Source of the DNA: a virus
IMG/VR virus record: IMGVR_UViG_3300045612_000222
Coordinates: 1-20,204 of that record
Length of the DNA: 20,204 bases
Direction: 5' to 3' (one strand)
Numbering within the stretch: the first letter of the stretch is position 1; each line of letters starts with the position of its first letter. A model generated the notes under the pieces. The model saw only the letters and a program-made list of their open reading frames with translations. It was not told the origin of the DNA and made no database searches. Shown one piece after another: positions 1 through 6,669 of this stretch. Made by a program: the position numbers and the translations under genes.

Positions 1-1
1 A

Positions 2-154
2 AAGGCACTTAAAAATTCAGAACTGTATTCTGATGAAGAAATTATTTATATGAAAAAATCATTGGATAGTGCAAAAATCAATCTTGCAAAAAAACAATAT
101 ATTAAGCAACAAAGAAAAAACGGTTTTCGTAATTATGAAATCTCCGACAGTTAA
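2..154 (+). CDS. C-terminal end of an unidentified protein (partial)
   Basis: An open frame enters from the left edge and stops at TAA 152-154, giving the last 50 or so residues of a protein. The fragment is charged and lysine-rich (it includes DEEIIYMKKSLDSAKINLAKK) and looks helical. I do not recognise a family. Its end overlaps the proposed thyX start at 135 by 20 bases, which fits the dense packing elsewhere here, but the overlap also means part of this frame could be non-coding. It is the only open frame explaining bases 1-134. Confidence 0.5.
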   Translation, partial: KALKNSELYSDEEIIYMKKSLDSAKINLAKKQYIKQQRKNGFRNYEISDS

Positions 155-806
155 GTTAGTTAGAGTCACACCAGAGGCAGAGAAACATATTGCATATTGT
201 GCTCGTGTAAGTAATCCAAAAAATCAAGAGAATTCAAACTTTGAAGGTCTTCTCAGATACTGTATCAAGAATCAACATTGGAGTATTTTTGAACACGCAT
301 ATTTAACTCTTGAAATTAATACTTCTCTTGCGATCGCAACTCAAATACTTCGTCATCGTAGTTTTACTTTTCAGCAGTTCTCTCAAAGATATGCTGATAG
401 TACAGAACTTCAATTAGAACTTGAGGTTCCTGAGTTGCGTAAACAGGATACTAAAAATCGTCAAAATTCAACTAATGATTTGGATTCTATTTTTGTGAAC
501 CTAATGCAAAATAAAATCAAAACTTATTTTGAACAAGGTTTGTCTCTTTATAAGCACATGTTGGAGAACGGAGTTGCAAAAGAAAGTGCTCGTTTCATAC
601 TTCCACAGGCAACACATACGAGAATATATATGACTGGAAATGTAAGGTCTTGGATACATTATATTGCCCTCCGCGAAAAAAATGGAACTCAATCAGAACA
701 TATGGTAATTGCTGAAAGATGTAAATGTATTTTCGTACAAGAATTTCCTACAATTGCATCTGCACTTGACTGGGTTTGTTTTGAACCACCTTCATTAACA
801 TTCTAA
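135..806 (+). CDS. thyX: FAD-dependent thymidylate synthase ThyX
   Basis: Flavin-dependent thymidylate synthase makes dTMP from dUMP using methylene-tetrahydrofolate and NAD(P)H, supplying thymidine for phage DNA synthesis. The 223-residue product carries the ThyX signature RHR-x7-S at residues 73-83 (RHRSFTFQQFS), the preceding W-S-I-F-E-H block around residues 49-54, and the later block around MTGNVRSWIHYIALR that contributes substrate-binding residues. Length is normal for phage ThyX. I chose ATG 135 because family similarity begins at this methionine; an ATG 22 codons upstream (69) would add an unrelated lysine-rich extension overlapping the previous gene. There is no clear Shine-Dalgarno. 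Common in marine cyanophages. Confidence 0.93.
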   Translation: MKSPTVKLVRVTPEAEKHIAYCARVSNPKNQENSNFEGLLRYCIKNQHWSIFEHAYLTLEINTSLAIATQILRHRSFTFQQFSQRYADSTELQLELEVPELRKQDTKNRQNSTNDLDSIFVNLMQNKIKTYFEQGLSLYKHMLENGVAKESARFILPQATHTRIYMTGNVRSWIHYIALREKNGTQSEHMVIAERCKCIFVQEFPTIASALDWVCFEPPSLTF

Positions 807-810
807 ATAT
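803..810 (+). promoter_or_regulatory. Candidate T4-like late promoter motif CTAAATAT
   Basis: CTAAATAT overlaps the thyX stop codon and lies 21 bases before the ATG at 832. The same 7-base core is found 24 bases before the ATG at 9908 and, on the other strand, 23 bases before the gp4 ATG at 9143. It resembles the T4 late promoter core TATAAATA. No other promoter is visible in the 25-base gap. The assignment rests on motif and spacing only. Confidence 0.45.
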
Positions 811-831
811 CTCTGTATATTATTTTAACAA

Positions 832-1077
832 ATGCCTACATATCCAGTTAAAAATAAAGAAACTAGTGAAAGAAAAGAACTTTATATGACTATGATTGAG
901 TATGAAGAATGGAGAGAAAATAATAAGGAATGGGATAAGGATTGGTCTGCTGGTGTTGCCGGGGTTGGAGAAATCGGAGAGTGGAAAGATAAACTTATCA
1001 AGAAACATCCTTCCTGGAATACCATATTAGATAAAGCAGGAAAAATGCCCAATTCAAACGTAAAACGCATTTCTTAA
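832..1077 (+). CDS. Small conserved cyanophage protein (MPTYPV / GEIGEWKDK family), function unknown
   Basis: An 81-residue charged protein starting MPTYPVKNKETSERKEL, with a central MTMIEYEEWRENN block and a conserved-looking GEIGEWKDKLIKKHPSWN segment. I recall near-identical small proteins beside phoH in marine T4-like phages, sometimes loosely annotated as FmdB-like because of the MPTY start. There are no cysteines, so an FmdB-type zinc ribbon is not supported. It has no signal peptide or membrane segment. Its TAA directly abuts the phoH ATG, so the two are probably co-transcribed. Function unknown. Confidence 0.75.
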   Translation: MPTYPVKNKETSERKELYMTMIEYEEWRENNKEWDKDWSAGVAGVGEIGEWKDKLIKKHPSWNTILDKAGKMPNSNVKRIS

Positions 1078-3096
1078 ATGGCAAGAAAAAGAAGAAACAA
1101 TGATAATCAACCTATTGGAGTTGGTTTGACAACAAAGCAATCAAAAAGAAGAAAACCAATTGGATCAGAATTGCTTTTAGATATTGAACCACTTACAGAA
1201 AATCAAAAAAAATTATTTGAGTCTTATGATTCTGGTAAACATTTAGTTGCTCACGGAGTTGCTGGTTCTGGTAAAACATTTTTATGCCTCTTCAAGGCAC
1301 TTCAAGATGTATTGTGTGAATATACTCCATATGAAAAGATTTACATCGTCAGATCTCTTGTACCCACTCGTGAGATAGGATTTTTACCAGGACCACAACC
1401 ACTTGATGCAAAAATACTTACTCCGAGTGGATGGACTACGATGGGTCAAATAAAAGTTGGAGATTATGTGATTGCTAAAAATGGAAAACCAACAAAAGTT
1501 CTTGGCGTTTATTCAAAAGGAAAAAAATTGATTTATAAAATTACGACAACCGAAAATACATCTACAGAATGTTGTGAAGATCATTTATGGATGACTAAAA
1601 CATTTGAAGATAAAAAACGACAAAGAACTGGTAATGTAAAATCTACTAGACAAATTATTAATACTCTTTATGATAAAAATGGAAAAATAAATCACTATAT
1701 TCCGAGAAATGAACCAATTCAATTTCCTAAAAATAATCTTCCAATATCTCCATATGTTTTAGGTGTTATTTTGGGTGATGGTTCAATATCTAATTCTATT
1801 GCTATAGCAAATACAGATATTGAATTAATCGAAAAAGTTGAAAATGAAGTAAATAAAATTGGGTGTTATTTAAAAACTTCTTCATCTTCTAATAATATTC
1901 AATATACAATCAGTTCAAAAGATTTGAAGTGCAATAAACCCGCAAGAAGAGTTCTACTTAAAAATATCAATAATGATAAAAAAATTGAATATTATTCAAT
2001 TGGAGATGCCATAAAAAATCTCAACTTATCCAAAAATGTAATCACAAAAAGATGTAAAGAAAGTAAAATAATTAATGAATATGAGTATAAATTTTTACCA
2101 CCATTAAATAGATGGCAAAATCCTATTAAAAATTATTTATATGAACTTGGATTGAGTGGTAAAAAAGCATATGATAAGTTTATTCCAGATTTATACAAAT
2201 ATTCTTGTGTAGATGATAGAATAGAACTTCTTCGTGGACTCATGGATACCGATGGAACAATCAAAGATATATGTGGTGGTTGTTGTTCTTATACAACTAT
2301 TTCAAAACAATTAGCAGATGATGTGGTAGAGTTGGTTCAATCTTTGGGTGGAAGAGCAACTTATAGGAGTAGAAATAGAATTAATAGAGAAAAGAAAAAT
2401 GTTTTAATTGATAAGAATGGAAAAAAAAGATTGATAATAACAAAACATATATCATATGAATTAAATATTTCTCTACCAAAAGAAATAAATCCTTTTTATA
2501 TTTCAAGAAAAGCAGATAGATTTAAACCCAAATATATGCATTACGTTGGTATAAAATCTATAGAACCAGTATGCGAAAAGGAAGTTCAGTGTATCTCAGT
2601 TGAAGATCAAGAACATCTTTATATTACTGATCAATATATTGTGACTCATAATAGTCACGAAGATAAAGCATCTCTTTATCAAATTCCTTATAAGAATATG
2701 GTAAAATACATGTTTCAGATGCCCTCTGATGCTGATTTTGAAATGCTTTATGGAAATCTCAAGGCACAAGAAACGATTAGTTTCTGGAGCACTTCTTTTA
2801 TTCGTGGTACAACTCTTGATAATTGTATTATTATTGTAGATGAATTAGAAAATTTAAATTTTCATGAATTGGACTCCATCATTACTCGTGTAGGTGAAAA
2901 TACTAAAATTCTTTTTTGTGGTGACATTTCTCAAAGTGATTTACTTCGTCAAAATGAAAAAAATGGTATTGTAGATTTTATGAGAATTATTCGTCAAATG
3001 CCATCATTTGATATTATTGAATTTCAAATCGCAGACATAATTCGTAGTGGACTAATTAAGGAATACATTCTTACAAAAATGGAACTTGGTTTATGA
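1078..3096 (+). CDS. phoH: PhoH-like P-loop ATPase interrupted by an intein
   Basis: The 672-residue precursor is PhoH split by an in-frame intein (residues 106-525). After splicing the product would be 252 residues, the usual size for phage PhoH. The Walker A motif GVAGSGKT is at residues 60-67 in the N-extein; Walker B (IIIVDELENL, D588-E589) is in the C-extein. The insertion is inside the conserved GFLPG...K motif: joining G105 to S526 restores GFLPGSHEDK, with the lysine five residues after the glycine as in bacterial PhoH (GFLPGDLQQK). PhoH is a predicted ATPase/helicase-like protein, sometimes linked to phosphate stress in hosts; its phage role is unresolved. Upstream gene abuts; the next gene overlaps by ATGA. 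Confidence 0.93.
   Translation: MARKRRNNDNQPIGVGLTTKQSKRRKPIGSELLLDIEPLTENQKKLFESYDSGKHLVAHGVAGSGKTFLCLFKALQDVLCEYTPYEKIYIVRSLVPTREIGFLPGPQPLDAKILTPSGWTTMGQIKVGDYVIAKNGKPTKVLGVYSKGKKLIYKITTTENTSTECCEDHLWMTKTFEDKKRQRTGNVKSTRQIINTLYDKNGKINHYIPRNEPIQFPKNNLPISPYVLGVILGDGSISNSIAIANTDIELIEKVENEVNKIGCYLKTSSSSNNIQYTISSKDLKCNKPARRVLLKNINNDKKIEYYSIGDAIKNLNLSKNVITKRCKESKIINEYEYKFLPPLNRWQNPIKNYLYELGLSGKKAYDKFIPDLYKYSCVDDRIELLRGLMDTDGTIKDICGGCCSYTTISKQLADDVVELVQSLGGRATYRSRNRINREKKNVLIDKNGKKRLIITKHISYELNISLPKEINPFYISRKADRFKPKYMHYVGIKSIEPVCEKEVQCISVEDQEHLYITDQYIVTHNSHEDKASLYQIPYKNMVKYMFQMPSDADFEMLYGNLKAQETISFWSTSFIRGTTLDNCIIIVDELENLNFHELDSIITRVGENTKILFCGDISQSDLLRQNEKNGIVDFMRIIRQMPSFDIIEFQIADIIRSGLIKEYILTKMELGL
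1393..2652 (+). mobile_element. Class 3 intein with LAGLIDADG homing endonuclease inside PhoH
   Basis: A 420-residue intein runs from P106 to N525 of the precursor. The start block is PQPLDAKILTPSGW, and it ends QYIVTHN followed by +1 serine (S526). Residue 1 is proline rather than Cys/Ser/Ala. The three residues that define class 3 inteins are present: W171 in block B (EDHLW, with block-B His169), C505 in block F (VQCISV) and T523 in block G (VTHN). In class 3 the block F cysteine is the known first nucleophile. Two LAGLIDADG motifs keep their acidic residues: VLGVILGDG (227-235) and LLRGLMDTDG (384-393), so homing activity is plausible. The boundary is fixed by the conserved PhoH motif it interrupts. 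Confidence 0.92.
1942..2097 (+). other. NUMOD1-like DNA-binding segment embedded in the intein endonuclease
   Basis: Residues 289-340 of the PhoH precursor, between the two LAGLIDADG motifs, fit the NUMOD1 pattern: a short beta part (RRVLLKNINNDKKIEYY), then SIGDAIKNLNLSKNVITKRC like the NUMOD1 helix-turn-helix SIxxAAxxLxISxxTIxxxC, ending EYEYKFLPP. NUMOD1 is a modular DNA-binding repeat typically attached to GIY-YIG or HNH homing endonucleases. Here it would extend target recognition. The match is by eye, without a profile search. Confidence 0.6.
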
Positions 3097-3770
3097 CATT
3101 TATACATGTTGATGTTAAACTTCCTTTATTGGAAAGGACTACAATTGATGGAGTTAGATATTATTCCATTCAAGAAGGAGATGAATTATTAAAACTTGTT
3201 TCTATCACTTCTGTTACCAGTTATATTAATCGTCAGATTTTTTTAAACTGGAGAAAAAAAATAGGAGAAGAAGAAGCAGACAAAATAACTAAAGCAGCAA
3301 CTAGTCGTGGAACTGATATGCATACTTTGGTTGAAAAATATTTACATAATATAGAACTTCCATCAGTTCAACCCCTATCAGAGTTTTTATTTAAGATTGC
3401 AAAAACAGATTTGGATAAAATTGATAATATACATGCTCTTGAGCAGTCTATGTATAGTAAAGTTCTTGGAATTGCCGGAACATGTGATTGTATAGCAGAA
3501 TATAATGGAGAATTAGCTGTTATTGACTTTAAAACTTCTAAAAAACCAAAACCAAAAGAATGGATCGATCATTATTTTGTGCAATGTGCTGCTTATGCTT
3601 GCATGTTATATGAAATTACTGGTATAATGGTAAAAAAATTTGTAATTATTATGGCTTGTGAAAATGGAGAATGTGAAGTATATGAAGAATATAATAAGCA
3701 AAAGTATATCAAATTACTTACCCAGTATATTAGAGACTTTGTTAGATATAAACTTCAATCCTATGAATGA
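3093..3770 (+). CDS. PD-(D/E)XK exonuclease, RecB/MGME1-like
   Basis: A 225-residue single-domain nuclease. Visible motifs in order: RGTDMHTLVEKYL (H77, the RecB-type histidine motif), ALEQSMYS (E117), LGIAGTCDCIA (D132), AVIDFKTSKK (D145-x-K147, the metal-binding D-x-K core), and VQCAAYA (Q164, Y168). This is the layout of the Cas4/RecB/MGME1 branch, which degrades single- or double-stranded DNA ends with Mg2+. Cyanophages often carry such an exonuclease near the replication genes, probably for host-DNA recycling or recombination. It overlaps the phoH stop by ATGA and the gp33 start by 8 bases, so the genes look translationally coupled. Confidence 0.82.
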   Translation: MTFIHVDVKLPLLERTTIDGVRYYSIQEGDELLKLVSITSVTSYINRQIFLNWRKKIGEEEADKITKAATSRGTDMHTLVEKYLHNIELPSVQPLSEFLFKIAKTDLDKIDNIHALEQSMYSKVLGIAGTCDCIAEYNGELAVIDFKTSKKPKPKEWIDHYFVQCAAYACMLYEITGIMVKKFVIIMACENGECEVYEEYNKQKYIKLLTQYIRDFVRYKLQSYE

Positions 3771-4017
3771 AGAAATTAAAAAAGAATTAAGTTCTAAATT
3801 TTTATGTCCGCAAAAATTTGCACAAGATATAGAAAGTATTGTTCAAATCTCAAAAGTCAATTATATTGATGCAATTGTATTATATTGTGAAGATAACAAT
3901 ATTGAAATTGATGTTGTATCTAAATTGATTTCAAAACCACTCAAAGAAAAGTTAAAATGTAATGCAATTGAACTTAATTTCTTAAAGAAAACTACAAAAG
4001 CAAAATTAGTGTTTTAA
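3763..4017 (+). CDS. gp33: gp33 late transcription accessory protein
   Basis: An 84-residue helical protein matching cyanophage gp33: the core YIDAIVLYCEDNNIEIDVVS and the end SKLISKPLKEKLK...NFLKKTTKAKL are the parts I recognise. In T4, gp33 is the co-activator that links RNA polymerase to the gp45 sliding clamp for late transcription; it binds the beta-flap. The position directly before gp59 and gp32 is the T4 order. The frame is open from 3658, but that stretch lies entirely inside the nuclease gene; ATG 3763 (8-base overlap with the previous stop) matches where the family begins. Confidence 0.82.
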   Translation: MNEEIKKELSSKFLCPQKFAQDIESIVQISKVNYIDAIVLYCEDNNIEIDVVSKLISKPLKEKLKCNAIELNFLKKTTKAKLVF

Positions 4018-4045
4018 TTCCATACAAATAAAGAGTGTTTGAAAA

Positions 4046-4636
4046 GTGACTCCATTTGATACCTATAAATGTTATCTGTCTTTAAAAAATCATTTTGTAA
4101 AAGATTCGTATGATTATTTTAGATATTGTGGCAAATCAAGGTCTACAATAAAATCTTTCCATGATAGACGAGATAGGTTCTGGTTTGAAAAAGTTGCACG
4201 ACAGAAATCAGATCGAGAAGTCGTAGATTTTTTCGTTGCTAATTTTGTTTCCTGTTCAGATCCAGAGAGGCTCTGGATTGGAGATATTATACGAGAAGGT
4301 GAAGATGTATATATGGATTGGTTAAGAAAGTCGCAAAGTATGTTTTATTTGTTTAAAAGTGAAATTGAAAGTTTTGTAAATAAAAAAAATTTCAATCAAT
4401 TATTTAATTATAAAGTCGGAACACATCCAGAAATTATTAAAAGATATTTACAAAAAGATATTACAATTGAAACTTTAACTATTTTGGATATGATATTAAA
4501 TTTCGTCAAAGATTTTGATAAAAAAATCACAGATCCAATTTGGAATTTTGTAAGTTTAAGAATTCGTAAATACAAACCTTTTTTAAATATTGATATAGAA
4601 AAGTATAAAAATGCACTTAAGGAGATTGTATTATGA
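4046..4636 (+). CDS. gp59: gp59 loader of DNA helicase
   Basis: A 197-residue counterpart of T4 gp59 (217 residues), which loads the gp41 helicase onto gp32-coated forked DNA. Shared features with T4 gp59 are the start (xDxYKxYLxxKxHF), a R-RDRFWFEK motif like T4 RRDKYFFQK, a VANFV...WIGDI segment like T4 ISNLVANQDAWIGDI, and a helical C-terminal half containing TLTILDMILNFV and YKPFLNID, comparable to T4 FETFILLDSFLNII and YRKILNID. The start is GTG 4046: an in-frame TGA at 4040-4042 lies just upstream and the next in-frame ATG is far inside conserved sequence. It ends in an ATGA overlap with the next gene. Confidence 0.88.
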   Translation: MTPFDTYKCYLSLKNHFVKDSYDYFRYCGKSRSTIKSFHDRRDRFWFEKVARQKSDREVVDFFVANFVSCSDPERLWIGDIIREGEDVYMDWLRKSQSMFYLFKSEIESFVNKKNFNQLFNYKVGTHPEIIKRYLQKDITIETLTILDMILNFVKDFDKKITDPIWNFVSLRIRKYKPFLNIDIEKYKNALKEIVL

Positions 4637-4965
4637 ATGAGTTTTTTGATTCTGAAATGGTTAGAGAAGATATGAAAGAACTTGAAAAAATGCAAACCAA
4701 ACTCTTTAATGATATGATGCATGTTCCTTTTTATAATAAGGAACAGAGAAAAAAGCATTTAATTTTGATGAAAGATTTTTTAGAAAAACAAAAACTTTTT
4801 GTTTTTAGACTCTCTCTTTCTGATGATTTGGAAGCAATAGAAATGAAAGAACGATTGCTTGATTCCATAGAATTTCTTGGATTTGATAAAGAACTAGGAT
4901 TTAATTCGTTTTTTCAAATACTTGAAAATACTATTAATTCACTTGAAAAGACACTTGACAAGTAA
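4633..4965 (+). CDS. DUF1825 family protein
   Basis: A 110-residue helical, charged protein. The start FFDSEMVREDMKELEKMQ, the middle RLSLSDDLEAIEMKERLLDS and the LGF segment match DUF1825, a family I know from cyanobacteria and their T4-like phages, with no established function. Its presence is one of the better hints that the host is a cyanobacterium. It lies between gp59 (ATGA overlap) and gp32; the -35 element of the gp32 promoter sits inside its last codons. Confidence 0.8.
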   Translation: MNEFFDSEMVREDMKELEKMQTKLFNDMMHVPFYNKEQRKKHLILMKDFLEKQKLFVFRLSLSDDLEAIEMKERLLDSIEFLGFDKELGFNSFFQILENTINSLEKTLDK

Positions 4966-4983
4966 TTTTAGATTTATTATAAT
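4955..4983 (+). promoter_or_regulatory. Consensus sigma-70 promoter for gp32
   Basis: TTGACA at 4955-4960 and TATAAT at 4978-4983 are separated by exactly 17 bases, a perfect match to the bacterial housekeeping sigma-70 consensus. The predicted transcript would start near 4990 and give a leader of about 40 bases before the gp32 ATG. This points to gp32 being transcribed by unmodified or early-modified host RNA polymerase independently of the upstream operon. Confidence 0.85.
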
Positions 4984-5017
4984 AAATGAGTTTAATACAA
5001 TACAATATTATTAATAC

Positions 5018-5021
5018 GGAG
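5018..5021 (+). promoter_or_regulatory. Shine-Dalgarno GGAG of gp32
   Basis: GGAG lies 7 bases before the ATG at 5029 and decides that start over an out-of-frame ATG at 5025. Most genes in this window have no recognisable ribosome binding site, so this one suggests high gp32 translation. Confidence 0.75.
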
Positions 5022-5028
5022 AATATGT

Positions 5029-5937
5029 ATGAGCTTTTCTGATTTAAAAAAGCAATCAAAAATGGGTTCTTTGACCGAAAAACTCATTAAACAAGTTGAA
5101 AAATTAAATGAAACTGGTTCAAAGGATGATGATCGTTTTTGGAAACCAGCAATGGATAAGGGTGGAACTGGTTCTGCTGTGGTTCGTTTTCTTCCTGCTT
5201 CAGAAGGATGTGAACTTCCTTGGGCGCAAGTGTGGTCTCATGCCTTTCAGGGTCCTGGTGGTTGGTTGATAGATAATTGTTTAACTACAAACAAAGATCA
5301 GTGTCCCGTATGTGAAGCAAATCGTGAGTTATGGAATACTGGAAGTAAAGATAATCAAAATATTGTTCGTGATCGTAAGCGTAAACTATCTTATTATTCA
5401 AACATTTATATAGTTAAAGATCCCGCTGCTCCTCAAAATGAGGGTAAAGTTTTTTTGTATAAATTTGGTAAAAAAGTTTTTGATAAAATTATGGCTGCAA
5501 TGCAACCAGAATTTGATGATGAAAAACCAATTAATCCTTTTGATTTTTGGGAAGGTGCTAATTTTAAACTTAAATTACGTAAAGTAGAAGGTTATTGGAA
5601 CTATGATAAGTCAGAATTCTCTGAATCTGGACCTCTTCTGGATGATGATGATGAATTAGAAAGAATTTATAAATCACTTTATGATTTAAATGAATTCACT
5701 GGTCCAAAAAACTTTAAATCTTATGATGATTTGAAGAAAAGATTGGATCAAGTTCTTGGAACAAAATCCACATTAAAGCGTCAAGACCCAGAAACAATTG
5801 ATGAAGAAGAAGAAATGATATCAACAACAAGAGATGACTCTACATTTACTTCGTCTTCAAAAACAAAAGTTGAAGAAGATGATGAAGATGAAAACGATGA
5901 TGCTTTAAGTTATTTTTCAAGATTAGCAAATTCTTAA
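5029..5937 (+). CDS. gp32: gp32 single-stranded DNA-binding protein
   Basis: A 302-residue T4-type ssDNA-binding protein that coats replication and recombination intermediates and organises gp59, the polymerase and recombination proteins. The zinc-binding set of T4 gp32 (His64, Cys77, Cys87, Cys90) has its counterpart in H71, C84, C92 and C95 (SHAF...DNC...QCPVC). A basic/aromatic core with FWKP and AVVRFLP follows the N-terminal cooperativity region. The C-terminus is strongly acidic (EEDDEDENDD) before a final SYFSRLANS, as in the protein-interaction tail of this family. It has its own promoter and terminator, so it is a separately controlled unit. Confidence 0.95.
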   Translation: MSFSDLKKQSKMGSLTEKLIKQVEKLNETGSKDDDRFWKPAMDKGGTGSAVVRFLPASEGCELPWAQVWSHAFQGPGGWLIDNCLTTNKDQCPVCEANRELWNTGSKDNQNIVRDRKRKLSYYSNIYIVKDPAAPQNEGKVFLYKFGKKVFDKIMAAMQPEFDDEKPINPFDFWEGANFKLKLRKVEGYWNYDKSEFSESGPLLDDDDELERIYKSLYDLNEFTGPKNFKSYDDLKKRLDQVLGTKSTLKRQDPETIDEEEEMISTTRDDSTFTSSSKTKVEEDDEDENDDALSYFSRLANS

Positions 5938-5964
5938 TTTGAAAATCACTTTTTAATTACTTTT

Positions 5965-5995
5965 ATCCCCGAAAAAAATTTTCGGGGATTTTTTT
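5965..5995 (+). terminator. Intrinsic terminator after gp32
   Basis: An 11-base perfect stem (ATCCCCGAAAA / TTTTCGGGGAT, 5965-5975 with 5979-5989) closes a 3-base AAA loop and is followed by a run of T ending at 5995. It sits 27 bases after the gp32 stop. The opposite strand lacks a T-run after the stem, so it should stop rightward transcription only, even though the gp53 operon converges on it. Confidence 0.92.
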
Positions 5996-6008
5996 GTCTG
6001 TAAGGTTT

Positions 6009-6668
6009 TTATACTCCAGTAAGATTTGGATTATAAGTTTGTTTGGTATTTTGATTTATATATTGCGATGATATATCATATTTCATAATATTTCTCAAAT
6101 CGGTAATTACAACAGATAAGTATTGTGGTTTAAGAATACGAATTTGTCTTTTCTTTTCATTTTTATTGACTTCATATTCATAATTTGAAACTGTTTTGAT
6201 TGGTTTGGTGGTAACCAGATTTTTATCAAGTTTAGAATATGTAATACTAAAATTTGAATCTACTCTGAGTCCTGATGGAATTATAAGTCTATCATATTCA
6301 TCTCTTACTTCTGTTGTTTCATGATGATGTATTTTTGATATATCTTCATCAGATCCATATTTATCTAACATATGATAGTATAAATCTTGATTATTTAACG
6401 GCCATTGCTCTCTTATATTTGTGATATTGTTTGTAATTAAAATAACCCAATCAAGTTCTGGATTATCATAAACTTTTGATGCAACTATATCTGGGCGTTC
6501 ATTATCTTCAATTTGATAAGATACAAAAGAAGTAATAATATTAATAATATCAGTTCTTAATTTTGCTCTTTTAAATAAATTTTTAACTGTAATAAAAGTT
6601 TGATTTGTATCTGCATCTGGTAATTGTGATAGATATTCCAGATTTGGAAGTTCGTTGAAGTATCCCAT
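6009..6668 (-). CDS. gp53: gp53 baseplate wedge protein
   Basis: A 219-residue homologue of T4 gp53 (196 residues), a baseplate wedge component. The family block is RPDIVASKVYDNPELDWVIL...NNI, matching T4 RPEELANAIYGNPQLYWVLL, followed by a tryptophan at the WPL motif. A second shared block near the C-terminus is NEKKRQIRILKPQYLSVVITDLRNIM, matching T4 NEKLRQIKIIAKSDINSFMNDLIRIM. It is the last gene of the leftward block, one base after gp48, and converges on the gp32 terminator. Confidence 0.88.
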   Translation of the reverse strand: MGYFNELPNLEYLSQLPDADTNQTFITVKNLFKRAKLRTDIINIITSFVSYQIEDNERPDIVASKVYDNPELDWVILITNNITNIREQWPLNNQDLYYHMLDKYGSDEDISKIHHHETTEVRDEYDRLIIPSGLRVDSNFSITYSKLDKNLVTTKPIKTVSNYEYEVNKNEKKRQIRILKPQYLSVVITDLRNIMKYDISSQYINQNTKQTYNPNLTGV

Positions 6669-6669
6669 T

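Noticed and set aside
69-134. Upstream in-frame ATG extending thyX by 22 codons
   Set aside because: The extension is lysine/asparagine-rich, unlike ThyX, and overlaps the upstream frame; homology begins at ATG 135.
1126-1131. TTGACA hexamer early in phoH
   Set aside because: No -10 like sequence occurs at 16-18 bases and it is inside the coding region.
1078-3096. Reading the PhoH insertion as an intron or a free-standing homing endonuclease
   Set aside because: The frame is continuous across both junctions and all intein splicing blocks are present, which fits an intein and not an RNA intron.
3658-3762. Longer start for gp33
   Set aside because: It lies wholly in the nuclease gene in another frame; ATG 3763 matches the family start and gives a usual short overlap.
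4408-4758. 116-codon minus-strand ORF opposite gp59 and the DUF1825 gene
   Set aside because: It is a shadow of two well-supported genes, spans their junction, and resembles no family.
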